64,000 nt of DNA from Neoconidiobolus thromboides FSU 785. Lineage: Eukaryota; Entomophthoromycota; Entomophthoromycetes; Entomophthorales; Neoconidiobolaceae. A model generated the notes under the pieces. It made no database searches, was not told the origin of the DNA, and saw only the letters and a program-made list of their open reading frames with translations. Both the position numbers and the translations under genes were made by a program. The DNA is taken from positions 1 to 64,000 of the forward strand of contig MU626270.1 in assembly GCA_025603075.1 (NCBI GenBank), read 5' to 3'. Position 1 is the stretch's first letter; each line of letters begins with the position of its first letter. This document shows, in pieces, positions 16,619 through 27,733 of this stretch.

Positions 16619-16658
16619 ATGGGGATGTATTCTTAAACAAAAAAATACATCCCCATAT
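16619..16658. mobile_element. MITE family M1, copy 10 (40-bp miniature)
   Basis: A 40-bp derivative made of two inverted left ends: ATGGGGATGTAT, a short middle with TTCTTAAACAAAAAA, then ATACATCCCCATAT. The 12-bp arms are perfect inverted repeats. It lies 35 bp from copy 9. Confidence 0.8.
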
Positions 16659-17150
16659 GCTTATTTAATGTCTAGATTTAATATAGTATTGTAAAAAATA
16701 ACTGGGTGTTATGTTTATTATTTGACTTTTAAAAAAAACAATTTATAATTTTACTTTAAATATTAAATTTATAACTTTTTATATCCATATTACTTTTATC
16801 AGGCGCTTAAGCGGATATCTATTTAAATTTAAAACAAAATCTTAATAATCTATTTATTATATTGAAACCATTTATTAATTTCATCAAAGTTAAATAAAAT
16901 GAGTCAAAGAATCCAGGTTTAAACTTGAACAGGCTCCAAATAATCTTAAGTAATGTGGCAAAGTGTGCAAAATCTCTTTAAAGCATTTTCAAAATTAGTA
17001 TTCATTAAACACAACCTTTAATGTCATAATATTTGCACCTTCTTTTATCACTTATATAATATTTTCATCTCAAAATTTTAATCTGGAAAAGGAAAGGTTT
17101 AAGACAAAAACTCGATGAGTGAAATTTTGGGCAAAGATGTTATATGCAAC
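16659..17150. other. AT-rich spacer between M1 copies
   Basis: Nothing beyond AT-rich sequence was recognised here. Confidence 0.4.
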
Positions 17151-17252
17151 ATATGATGATATTTTTTGATTTCATTACTTTTCCCATTTTTTGAGCGCTA
17201 TTTGAGCAGAAAGATTGTTATTAAAATTCTTAAGCAAAATACATTCCCATAT
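17151..17252 (-). mobile_element. MITE family M1, copy 11
   Basis: Minus orientation, from ATATGATGATATTTTTTGAT to ATACATTCCCATAT. Confidence 0.75.
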
Positions 17253-17440
17253 TGTGAAAAAAATTCGGAGGATTTAAATCATTATTTTAGTACTTATCTC
17301 CGCACCCACCATACAGAAACCTAGACTAATTAAGCATTCATAAATTAATTTATTCCCTCTTTTTTGCTATAATGTTCTACTTTCACATACAGCATTTGAT
17401 CTGTCAGTGAAACTCTAATTTAACACATTAATTAAATAGC

Positions 17441-17547
17441 ATATGGGGATGTATTTTTGCGTTTAAGAATTTTGTTAGCAAATTTTCCGCTTAGATAGCG
17501 CTTAAAAAATGGAAGAAATAATGAAGTTAAAAAAGACACTCCCATAT
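17441..17547 (+). mobile_element. MITE family M1, copy 12
   Basis: 107 bp, plus orientation, from ATATGGGGATGTATTTTTGC to GACACTCCCATAT. Ends are intact; the inner TACTAAC has become TGTTAGC. Confidence 0.8.
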
Positions 17548-19051
17548 ACTGAAATAAATATATCAAGTTTTAAGGTTTAAAATTTATGGGATAATATATA
17601 TCAATAGTCAAAAATTAAATAGTTTAAAAAATATTATACTTAAGCAATATATATCACATAAGCACAAAGAAGCAAGGGTTTAAAAATTAGCTTGTTCAAC
17701 TTTTATTGCTTTTCAATGAGCCAATGGATACTTCATTAGTGTTGTTTTTTGTATAGGAATTTATTAAATTGAATTATTTATCTAAATTGTCAAACTAAAG
17801 CTTTACTGAGCCAAATCAAGTGCTATAAAAATCTGTATCATTATTATGGATTAATATTAAGTAGGTTTTTATATGCTCAGATTTTTATGCAATTTCTATA
17901 AATTGTAGCCATTTATAACTGGAATGGCTACACGTTATTGAATCTTCAAAAACCATAGAATATAAAAATCTACCTGATACTATAACTGAATCAAAGATTC
18001 AATACAGCTGTTGCAACTATTTTACGACTTTTTTAGCAATAACTTTTATGATAAAACTCTTTGTTTGGCCAATTTTTTAGTGTGTGATCGGTATAATTTT
18101 TGAGCTAATTTTAACACAAAGTGTTTTCTTTAATGAATAGTTAATTAGATCGAAAAAGAGCTGGAATAGCTATAGAATATTTGAGGGGTTATACCCTTTT
18201 AAGCTTTTTTTTATAACAAAAATCTAAAAGGTAATTTCGATGACGTAACATAGATTATAACTTAAGCCCATGATCAATATGATTTACAAATAAAATGATC
18301 ACTAAAACAAAATAAATTTTGAAATAAAAAAAATGAAATAGTAAAGCTTATTAAAATCCCGAAACCATTACTTGGACAATTATAGTTTAAATATCACTAT
18401 TAAAAATTAAAGTGCAAAAGCTTAAAACAGGGCTTAATTTTACGATCATTTATGTTGAAAAGAAGATAGGTTTTGGTATAATGGTGGCTTAATATTGTTT
18501 GTAAACTTTGTATATTTGTTAGAATTAAGAATAATCTATGAATGAGACGTATCAAGAATAGAGGATTTAGAATGCTACTGTTGGGGTGAGTATATTTTGA
18601 AATGAGGATATATCATTTACTTTAACTACAGTTCAATATTATATACTTTTATTGGCCTTATTGCAATTTATTATTTTTGTTTAAAATGATGCATTTATAC
18701 TATATAGTTTTAGCGATATCCTGCCATAAACTATTAAAATCTACTATTTCAAATCACTTATAAAATATGAATAAACTTAATTTAGTAGTTCTACTTAAAT
18801 TAGCATTATTACCAAAGATATAAAAGGTCTAGTTTAAGTTGTTTATAACTTGTATCTCCATTTAAATATTAAAAAACAAATATTTAATAACTTCTTGACT
18901 CATTTACCACTATCAAATTTATTTAATTTTAGAGCTTAGTATCTACCTCAACTACTAAAATTCATGTTATTTTCATAATCTTTTCTGATTTTTTACTTGA
19001 TTTACCAATCTTAAAATCTCTTAACTGCCAAACTCATAGCCAACCAAAAAG
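17548..19051. other. Gene-free spacer with a nested inverted repeat
   Basis: No gene seen. At 17925-17951 GTAGCCATT and AATGGCTAC form a perfect 9-bp stem with a 9-nt loop. At 17936-17946 and 17993-18003 TATTGAATCTT pairs with AAGATTCAATA. A third, weaker pair brackets these (about 17856-17876 with 17961-17978). Either a small structured element or a decayed TIR transposon. Confidence 0.45.
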
Positions 19052-19058
19052 TATAAAA
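19052..19058 (+). promoter_or_regulatory. Possible TATA box of the Zn2Cys6 gene
   Basis: TATAAAA lies 28-34 bp upstream of the start codon at 19086. In this AT-rich sequence such a match is weak evidence by itself. Confidence 0.3.
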
Positions 19059-19085
19059 TCAACTTGAAGTACAAATTTAAATAGC

Positions 19086-21167
19086 ATGGATCCAACTGTT
19101 CAACCTTCAAATTATAATCAACCATGCGATTTGTGTCGTACTCGTAGAGTCAAATGTGATCGACAGTTCCCATGTAACCGATGCTCAAAGAGGAACAGTA
19201 CATGTAGCTATGACTACATCATTAAAAAGAGAGGCAGGATCAAGAGAGTGGTGGAAAATAATCTTGAAGAAATTCCAATGACTTTGGCGGGTAACACTAA
19301 GTTGATATTTTTATTAGTAGTTTGATTAATTTATTGTTTAGCTAGGAAAATAAAAAAGGGCTCGAAGTTAAGGATAAAGGATATGACCTCCTCTGTTAAG
19401 TTAAAAGCGCATCCAAAACTGATGCCAATGGGGTATGAGCTTGGAACGATGAATAGCTTAGAGGGTAAACTAGGTAATACAAAGATGACAATATCTAAAG
19501 ATAATAGTGACATGATTACAATGCATAACCGGTTAGCTCCACAGCTAAATTCACTAAACAAGAAGCCTAGTGGGTTTGATTTTTTTAGAATACCAATAAC
19601 AAAATGGATTGAGTTTACAAACTACATGAACACCCCGATACGTGCAGACACAGAACTAAGGGTCTTGAAGTCAATTTCACGCACCCATTTTAATCACTTT
19701 TTTACAAACTCGTTGCTCAAATTGGATTTAAAAAATAAGGGGCTTCAAAAGACGATAAAGCAACAACTAGTACTTGAAAGAAATGCCAGCAATTCTCAAG
19801 GGTTTTTACATACAGTACAAACCTCAATATATTTGAATAGTATTAAAAAAAGGATAAATACAAGTTCTAAAGAGGATATTTTAGATTTAAATGAAAAAGT
19901 GGAAGTGAATAGATTTCAATACTATCAAGTCTATTTGAATTCTTACTTTGAACATATACATCCTTACTTTCCAGTCATTTCAAAGAAAGACCTATTAGAC
20001 CCTAAAACCCCACCTTCTTTGATTTTGGTCACTGCTGTCTGTTATGGTGGGGCTGTGTTTTTGAAAGGATGCTCAAATACCACGATTAAATATTTTGAAA
20101 CTCGTACTATGAATTACGTTAAGCAGTGCTATAATATAAATCGTTTGGATATTATCTGTGCTATTTTAATCCTGGTTTATCTGGAGTATGATTTAAAATA
20201 TTATGCTAGAGGATGGATCTATTTAGGCATTGCTACTAGAATGGGCTATACTTTAGGGCTCAACATAAAACCGAGTAAATATCTACCGCCTGATACTATT
20301 GAGAAGAGATCGAGAATCTGGTGGTGGATATACATCCTTAACAAACTATTTGCTTTCGGGTTATATCGACCTTGGTGTATAGAATTCGCCCATTGTTCTT
20401 CACCTTTCCCAAAAGATACCAGGGGAGATATTATGTGTGATAGGTGCAATCCAAGCCTATTGTTTCAGAGTCAATTGCTGCTAATGTTTACTAAACATAT
20501 GGCTATATTGTTTCATAAACTTTCATTTATATATACATTACAACGTGGGCTTATTTATCGTATTGAGGAGATCGACATCAATATGATTAATTATATCAAG
20601 GATATGGTTGATGTTCAGTATAAGCGTTGGGATAAACGGATGACCAGGGACTTTTATAATATTTATGAAAAGTACGGTAGTGAGCTTCCATTGCTGAAAA
20701 ATTATGTCATAAATTTAAGAGTGTTGTTCCTTGGCTCTTGGATAGAAATGATACGTACCTTTGTTAAGTCGAATTCAACACAACCCTGCTTAGATCTAAT
20801 TAATAAACTATCAGAAAGTACCTCTTCGTCTATTATCTCCCAAGTAGAAAAAGGAGGTAAAATGTTTTTAAGGTACGGTAACCAGTATAGAGTTTATTGC
20901 TTAAGTAATGCAACTGCTACCCAACTGGCAATCTGTTTTTCATACAACACAAAAGAGATTCATTTACAACCTTCATTTGGCTGGTTTAAGTCTGGATTTT
21001 TATTGCTTGGACAGGCAGCGGTAGCTAACCGTTTACCTAAGTTTCTATGTAGATTGATTGTCTCTATGGCGACAGACAAAAGCATTGATATCTTTGATCA
21101 TTTGCCTAAAGAGGCGGTTAGTAAAATTAAACTTCTCCTAGAGAGTAATCATGGAGATGAAACTTAA
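19086..21167 (+). CDS. Zn2Cys6 fungal transcription factor
   Basis: A nuclear binuclear-zinc-cluster regulator of about 676 residues. The start at 19086 gives MDPTVQPSNYNQP, directly followed by the cluster CDLCRTRRVKCDR plus FPCNRCSKRNSTC (about residues 14-41), with all six zinc cysteines. A basic linker (IKKRGRIKRV) follows. One 51-nt intron (19291-19341) joins exon 1 in frame to exon 2, adding ARKIKKGSKL before the next Met. The middle holds the fungal-specific transcription factor domain (YFEHIHPYFPVISKKDLL, then WWWIYILNKLFAFGL). It probably binds CGG triplets in promoters of a nutrient or stress pathway, but no target can be inferred. It converges on the PAP2 gene. Family assignment is firm; pathway is unknown. 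Confidence 0.9.
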
Positions 21168-21418
21168 ATTGTATTGCTTGCTATTTATAAAATTAATTTA
21201 GATTTTATTTATTAGATATATTTTTGAATTGCTTTACCAAAAAAACAAATTAAATCTTTAATCAAGTACTCTTTGATTTATTCAAACTGTAGAATATGTT
21301 TTTGAAAGTAATTAGCGGTGCATTAAGTTTTAATGCAAATAAACTAGTTTTAACTATTATTAATTTATATTTTATTTTATTAAATTATTTATAAATTTAT
21401 TATACTACAAAATAAGTG

Positions 21419-22303
21419 TTAAGCTAGGCCACTGTCTGCTTCTTTGCTATAGTGTAAGTCTTCCTTAAGTTTAGCCAAAGGAATATGATTTGTTCTATAA
21501 TCCCAAATTGACCTATAAAACATACGATAAGCGATTATTGAATAGATAGCACCAATGATCGACCCTGCTAAAATATCATACCAATTATGGGTAAAGTCTA
21601 GTAAACGAGTAAGAGAAATCACTGATGCAATAAGGATAGGTGAAGTAACTAATAGCAACTTCCAATAAGGAACTTGTCGATCAGAGTACAGTTTTAATTT
21701 ACCATTCAAGTAAAAGAACAAAAATAGTAAGCCAGCCCATGCTGCATTAGAATGACCACTTGGAAAACTTTGTAAAGCATCTGAGATATCTCTATAATCC
21801 CCAGTGCAAATTGAACGATCGAAATAAATATGATTGAATCCTTGACCTTGAACTTTGGACATGTCTGGTTTACACATCTCTAGAAAGAATGGACGTACAC
21901 CACCAATAAGCCATTTAAGTACTACTTGGAAAAAAGAGGAACCAGCTAATGAAAAGAATAAGCCCATCAAGCCAGCCATAAAATCAGCAGCACAACGTTT
22001 TTTGATAAAGATACCAGCGAAAGCGACAAGAGAGAAAATAAAGGAAAGCAAAGCACTTAACCAAAGGGGAACAATTTCAGTCTTAATAGGGTAGGCAGTA
22101 TTCTCATTCAATGGCAAAGGGGAATTAGTGTTTGGATCAGTTACTGTAAATAGCCTTGTTCCAGCGGGTGGAGCAACATACATGCCTATGGATAAAGCAC
22201 CGAAGATAACTAGGATTATATAATCCTTCCAGTATGATTTTACTAGTCTCCACCATCTTCCACAATTACATCTTTCCAAGCCATTAGAGTGATCCATTTT
22301 CAA
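21419..22303 (-). CDS. PAP2-family lipid phosphatase (Dpp1/Lpp1-like)
   Basis: An intronless 294-residue integral membrane phosphatase. All three PAP2 motifs are present: KWLIGGVRP (motif 1, Lys and Arg-Pro), PSGHSNAAW (motif 2, catalytic acid/base His) and LTRLLDFTHNWYD (motif 3, Arg, nucleophile His, Asp). About six TM segments surround them, and the N-terminus is cytosolic and Cys-rich (LERCNCGRWW). By family knowledge it removes phosphate from diacylglycerol pyrophosphate, phosphatidate or related lipids at vacuole, Golgi or plasma membrane. The start at 22303 (MKMDHSNGL) fits the usual length; the second Met at codon 3 is an alternative. It converges with the Zn2Cys6 gene, with 251 bp between the stops. 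Confidence 0.9.
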   Translation of the reverse strand: MKMDHSNGLERCNCGRWWRLVKSYWKDYIILVIFGALSIGMYVAPPAGTRLFTVTDPNTNSPLPLNENTAYPIKTEIVPLWLSALLSFIFSLVAFAGIFIKKRCAADFMAGLMGLFFSLAGSSFFQVVLKWLIGGVRPFFLEMCKPDMSKVQGQGFNHIYFDRSICTGDYRDISDALQSFPSGHSNAAWAGLLFLFFYLNGKLKLYSDRQVPYWKLLLVTSPILIASVISLTRLLDFTHNWYDILAGSIIGAIYSIIAYRMFYRSIWDYRTNHIPLAKLKEDLHYSKEADSGLA

Positions 22304-22632
22304 ACTTGATTTAATAAATTTTTATGAATTTTCACCACTTTTATAGAGTTTTCTTGTAGTTAGGTAAAAATGACGGAATCTTAATAAAAGCAAATCAAAT
22401 CTACCGAGGTTGGCCATCATCTTGAAATCATAAAATTTACTATTTTAAGTTAGACTTTAACTAAAATTAATTGGTCAAACTTTTAATTCCCTTTTTTTAA
22501 ACTAAATTTAATTTATTATGTAATTCATACAAGCTAATTTGTGTATTGACTGTAATATTCGAAAATAAAATAAACTGCATTGTTATGATTTAATTTAACA
22601 CTTAATTAAATTAATTAAAATCAATATTCATT
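22304..22632. other. Intergenic, PAP2 promoter and MOT1-like 3' region
   Basis: About 330 bp of AT-rich sequence between two minus-strand genes. No further feature recognised. Confidence 0.4.
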
Positions 22633-23960
22633 TTATTTAATACTAAATGATTCACTGTTCAACTCTTCTTCAACACTGGCTGGACTAGGGATCCACTCAC
22701 TACTATTATTGTTCCTATTACTAACTACATCCAGCATAATAAAAGTATATGCCACTACCATGCCTCCCAAAAATCCAATAGCATCCGATTTAAATCCTAA
22801 CTGCAATGCGGACGTAACCAAAAGCACAGTAAAATCTCTATCTTTTCTTTCCTTCTCCTCATGTCTACTAAAATTCTTGGCTGCTGCACTTAATTCTAAC
22901 CCACATACAAATAGCAATACTGCTAGGATCGAGGTGGGATAATTGGAGATACTTGATAATAGACTATCTCCTAATATTAATCCTAATAATAGCTTAATAA
23001 CCCCCAGAACAATGATGCTAACTTCAGAGCGGGCGCCGAATCGATATTGTCCAGCTAAACCACCAGAGCCATGACAATAAGGCACTGACCCAAAAAAACA
23101 GCCGATTAAGTTCATGGCGCCCACACTGATGGCAATGTGATTGATCGAGTGAGGTGCTTTATTGGGGAACAAGTCATCAGCTAAAGCGGCTAAAGCAATT
23201 ACTGAGTTCAACAAGGTTAAAGGCAGTTGACCTAAACCTGCTTTAATAATACCATTTTTGAATTCAGTGCTAGATGGTACAGTAACAGCAGGATTGAATA
23301 AAGAAAAATAAGGACCTTGAATATGGTTTAAAGCCATGTATAATATTGTTAAAAATAGACCTAGGGTGAATAAGATAAAGGCGGAGGGGATTCTTAAGTT
23401 AAAGTAAAACAGAAAAACCAAAAAGAAACAAACGATGAAATAATAATAGTTATTGGCCCATGATAGTGGTGGTACAAAGGATAAAGTTTGAGTCATTTCA
23501 CATGCTTTTATACTTAATAATAACCCAGCACCTAACTGAATACCCCTGATCACTGGTAATGGAATGAATTTGTTAAGGTAGCCTAAGGTTCGACTCAGGC
23601 CTAAAAAAGCTACCACACTCGATACGAATAGCCCAGCTGACATCACTTCAGGTAATGTTAGTTTATTAGTCAATGCAGAAGCAGCAATGGCTAGAAATTG
23701 TAAGTAAAGATATAAAAGTTAAAAGTAAGATTACCTTTCATGGGCTGAACACACATAGGAATCTTAAATATCAATCCGGTCAGGATATTCCATAGGCCTC
23801 CGAAGAATAGGGAGGAGGATAAAGAGATCTGGTTGCTTTTTGAAAGTGTGATAAGAATCGGGATCAGGGTACCTAAATCCCCTAAACTACCGCTTAGCTC
23901 TAACCAGCTGATATGGCTCTTTAGATGAAGGAAATAGAGTTTTAGTGAGGTTAGATTCAT
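22633..23960 (-). CDS. MOT1-type (molybdate/sulfate-like) transporter
   Basis: A polytopic membrane protein of about 427 residues from two exons; a 44-nt intron (23691-23734) joins VQPMK to AIAASALTNKL. Recognisable MOT1 family blocks: the N-terminal ELSGSLGDLGTLIPIL, then VQPMKAIAA, and the late PYCHGSGGLAGQYRFGARSE. About ten TM helices are seen. MOT1 proteins are SulP relatives without a STAS domain, as here, and move molybdate into cells or out of organelles in plants and filamentous fungi. If the substrate is molybdate, the organism probably keeps molybdenum-cofactor enzymes such as nitrate reductase (inference). The start at 23960 (MNLTSLKLYFLHLK) is the first Met before the family block. 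Family is sure, substrate inferred. Confidence 0.88.
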
Positions 23961-24516
23961 TTTCTTTCCGTTTTAAAAGTTAAGGAAGGGGGATTTTATA
24001 CATGTCAAAGGTGAGATTTTATTCTTTAGCTGTAAAATATTCTTGCTTTATTTAGACAACTATTTTGGGTATGAATTTCGGAATTTTTCGACTTGTTTTT
24101 TTTTTTTTTTGGCAGTGATTGTGTTAATCTATAAAATTAAAATAAAATATATGAATGTGTAATAATCTATTATTATGGTTAAAATGATTATGCTTTAAAC
24201 AAATATTTCTTATACCATATCTCTTAACTTTATTGATTTAAATTTTGTAAAATCAACTAAAATACCAAACTTGGAATTTTAAGGTAATATAAATGGATTC
24301 GTTAGTCATTCTAATTTAAATGATTATATTTAAATAGAATAGAATAGAACTATAAAAAAGCGAAGAATAAAAATATCAAAAAGAAACACCAATTGATACA
24401 AGTATAAAAAAAATATTTTTTATTAGTGACAGCCAAAGACAAATAAACTTTTAGCTTTTTTAAAGTTGGATTAAACAAGTTTCTAACATAAAACCTAACA
24501 TAAAACATGGCAGATC
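23961..24516. other. Intergenic, transporter promoter
   Basis: About 555 bp. Contains a run of 14 or so T (about 24097-24111), which is common in fungal promoters; nothing else recognised. Confidence 0.4.
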
Positions 24517-26964
24517 CTAAAAGTGAATACCAAGCTTTTGGGCTTGTTGAATAGCAGACGGATATCCAAGGGAGGCAGACTTGATAAGCATTTCCCTTGC
24601 TAAAAGAGGATTGCGTGATGTACCTCTACCAGCCGCATACGCTGCAAACAGATGGTAATATCCCTTACGATTCCCAAGCTCAGCCGACCTTTTAAAATAG
24701 CTGAATGCTTTTACCAGATCTAAATTAGGATTATCACTATCTCTATAAACCAAACCGAGTAAATCCAAAGCATCAGAGTCATCTGCTGCAGCAGCCCTCT
24801 CAAGGTGAAAGGTAGCTAAGGGTATATTCTTTTCAACTACTTTTTCTTGACCCCAAAAGTAATAGTAACCTAAAAAGTAATCCGCACGGGTATAGCCATA
24901 TCTTTGTAATTCCGTAAACTTATCAAACGCCTCTTGATTTCTTCTTTCATTATGATCAATCACTGCTTGTTCCATTAGTTCTAATGGATCCTGAAGAAGG
25001 GATGCTATATTTTCTCCTTCTAATATGTCCGTACGATCCGTCTCATGTTCTCCAAATTGTGAATTTTCCAAGGATCGCAAGCCTCTTGCTCGAAAAGAGG
25101 TATTTGGAGATGTATCTGCTGGTGGGCTGATAGGGTAATCAAAGGTACCATTTGAGTTGTTATTTATCATGGGCGACTGGTTATATTGACTATGTACGCT
25201 CCTATATTCAGTGGCGCTTCCAGGGGGTGATTGTAAAGGAGTAGTTGCTCTAGGTTGATTGTTGATATTCGTTTGATCATTTGAATTGTTATGAAATGGA
25301 TAACTATAAGAACTAGTAGCTCTATATTCACTATTTATATTACTAGAATGTGGTTGTGTAAAATATCCACTATCAACCTGATAGTTTGAATTTCTAGTAT
25401 CAACAGAACCATTAGATGAAGGAACATGGTGGACATTGGCAGAAGTTCCAATTTTTACATGCTGTATTTGGTTAGTAATTTTAGTAACCTCATCATTTGT
25501 GTGGTTGTTTTTATTTTCTAAATATGAGGTTTGTGTGCTCATTAAAGAACCTGGAGGAGTTTTTTCCATTGTGGATTCTCTATCAAATTCTTTTGATACA
25601 GTTTGATCAATATCGTTGATAAGTTGTGCAGAAGTCGGTCTTTTATTTGTATCTTCATGAAAACATAATTTAATAATGGGCAAAATTAATGGATTTACAA
25701 TTGTCATATCCTCTCTTCCTCCATTAAGAACATATTCTTCAACAGCTTGTCTATCTTTAAAAGATTGATAAGGATAACGCCCAGTCCATAAGGACCATAA
25801 TACCATCCCCACACTATACACATCACCTCCTTGTGTAGAAGCAGCATAAGACCTAATTTTCTCTGGAGGAATCCAACGATGCCTGTCAGAACCCAAATCA
25901 ACTACAGGTACTGTGTATATATCTACATCTGTTTCACGACTGAATTCAAACCCTGATATTTTTGCTTTGTATTCTGAAGTAACCATGATACTACTGGTCT
26001 TAATATTTTTATGAAGAATACCAAGATTATGCAAAAAAGCCACCCCTTCAACAATATTTGTGGTCATATTAATCATGACTGGAGTTTCTAAAGTTTGTCC
26101 GGAGGCCAAAACTTCTTTAAGGTTCCCTAGGCTTGCATATTCTGTAATCAAACCAAAGGAAGTGGACTTTTTATGGGTACCGTAAAATTTGATAATAAAT
26201 GGACAAACTTCAAGTTTCTTTAGAATAGCAACTTGCTTATAAATTTGTGTGAGTACTTTCTTATCATTTAATGAGCCACGGTAGACTTTTTCTGCTACCT
26301 CTACTGATTTATATATACGCTTGTGTACTGCAAAATTCCTTCCTTGCCTTGGTGATTCTCCCGGTATAACCTTGATTTGTCGGTCAGGTAACTCTAGGCC
26401 CTCTAGATTCATATTTGTAGAAGAATTTACCTCTTGAATTTGACTTAAAAGCTGAGTTCTATCAGCATCGGTGCCATTAACATTTCCTTTCATATCATCA
26501 ATATTGTTGGTAGATAGATTTAGTGCATTTTCAGTACTAATAAGGGCTTTATCAGATTCTGGACCAGCTGAAAAATTAGCAGAAAGGCTATGTTTCAGTG
26601 CAGATAACGATTTTTCAATTTCTTGTGATAGCAATAAAAGGGACTTTTTGTAAGTATCCCTTTGAATAAAACGCATAAACATACCCTTACTAGCAAATTC
26701 GGTAAGAAATCCAAGGATAGAATCCAAAAGCCTTAAATAATTCGAAAAAGTTAAATAGTAACGTTTATTTTCGAAATAAATGATATTGGATTCATAAGAA
26801 TTAATTAAGTCTTCGACGTATTTATGACTTTGTAATATTTTCCCTTCTAACGTTTTACAAGCTACTTTACTATGTTTATATCCTTTAAGCATAAGCGTTA
26901 TACGCCCTTGTAGATTTTGAGCTTTAAAAAGCAACAGTTTTGTCTCAAACCTTTTATCATTCAT
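24517..26964 (-). CDS. MLKL-like pseudokinase with Sel1 repeats
   Basis: An intronless 815-residue protein. Residues 1-130 are helical with heptad-like hydrophobics and resemble the N-terminal four-helix domain of MLKL-type proteins. Residues about 215-470 form a protein-kinase fold: the beta-3 lysine may be in VAEKVYRG (about 225), and GLITEYASLGNLKEVL and WIPPEKIRS (APE equivalent, about 366) are clear. But the catalytic HRD is HKN (LHKNIKTSS, about 318) and DFG is GFE (ISGFEFS, about 340), so both catalytic Asp residues are missing: a pseudokinase. Residues 480-660 are a disordered Asn/Ser-rich linker. From about 690, Sel1-like repeats follow (GYYYFWG, ALDLLGLVYRD, RSAELGNRKGYYHL). Sel1 repeats bind partner proteins. 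In animals and plants MLKL-type proteins permeabilise membranes in cell death; whether this one does is unknown. A signalling scaffold is the alternative. Confidence 0.82.
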   Translation of the reverse strand: MNDKRFETKLLLFKAQNLQGRITLMLKGYKHSKVACKTLEGKILQSHKYVEDLINSYESNIIYFENKRYYLTFSNYLRLLDSILGFLTEFASKGMFMRFIQRDTYKKSLLLLSQEIEKSLSALKHSLSANFSAGPESDKALISTENALNLSTNNIDDMKGNVNGTDADRTQLLSQIQEVNSSTNMNLEGLELPDRQIKVIPGESPRQGRNFAVHKRIYKSVEVAEKVYRGSLNDKKVLTQIYKQVAILKKLEVCPFIIKFYGTHKKSTSFGLITEYASLGNLKEVLASGQTLETPVMINMTTNIVEGVAFLHNLGILHKNIKTSSIMVTSEYKAKISGFEFSRETDVDIYTVPVVDLGSDRHRWIPPEKIRSYAASTQGGDVYSVGMVLWSLWTGRYPYQSFKDRQAVEEYVLNGGREDMTIVNPLILPIIKLCFHEDTNKRPTSAQLINDIDQTVSKEFDRESTMEKTPPGSLMSTQTSYLENKNNHTNDEVTKITNQIQHVKIGTSANVHHVPSSNGSVDTRNSNYQVDSGYFTQPHSSNINSEYRATSSYSYPFHNNSNDQTNINNQPRATTPLQSPPGSATEYRSVHSQYNQSPMINNNSNGTFDYPISPPADTSPNTSFRARGLRSLENSQFGEHETDRTDILEGENIASLLQDPLELMEQAVIDHNERRNQEAFDKFTELQRYGYTRADYFLGYYYFWGQEKVVEKNIPLATFHLERAAAADDSDALDLLGLVYRDSDNPNLDLVKAFSYFKRSAELGNRKGYYHLFAAYAAGRGTSRNPLLAREMLIKSASLGYPSAIQQAQKLGIHF

Positions 26965-27733
26965 TTTATCTAATCAATTTAGTTAGCTGAGTTAACTTTG
27001 ATATCAGTACTATATGAGATTTATAATGATGAATTGAATTACCTTTAAATTGACAAAAGAAATGTAAATTTTAGATATGATATATAAAAAGAAAGGTCCA
27101 CTTTACTAAAAAATAAGAAAAAAATAAAGAGCGCTCTCAGAGTTAAAACTAAAAAGCAACATTTTAAATTGTCATGATTTATATTTAAGTCTCTCAAATA
27201 ATTTTCGTACGATTGGTTGGAAAATGTTCTGTCTAAACCCCAAACTTAGCATTTTAATGTTCTTTTGTTGAATATTTTATAAGTATTTTACTTATTACCC
27301 TTTTTAATTTCATTGGCTTAAAAAACAGAATTTCACCAATTGTTTAATAACATCACAAAAATGCCCTTCAACTTTAGCGATATTAAAGTTTACATTGCTA
27401 GTTGAGATTATAGTATAAGTTCATTAAATATATATATAATAGATCATAAATAGTTAAATACAAAATATTAACATAAATCAAAATTTACAAAAATAAAGTC
27501 AGCAAATATTTGCATTAAAAAATTCTAAGATACAGTGTTCTTATTGAAAATTTAGAATTGTTTATCCCTTATTCATATTAAATAAAGAAGTAACAATGAG
27601 ATTTAAGATTAAAATAATGACATTATGTCGGATAATAATCTACAATTCATAATGTATTTTGTATTTTATACATATCTGTAATTCATTGGTTTTATTTTTA
27701 GGTAGACGAATTTAATTTACTAAAGATCTATTA
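26965..27733. other. Intergenic, no gene seen
   Basis: About 770 bp between two minus-strand genes, AT-rich, with no repeat or ORF recognised. Confidence 0.4.

Noticed and set aside
19331-19561. Minus-strand ORF over the Zn2Cys6 gene
   Set aside because: Antisense shadow of exon 2.
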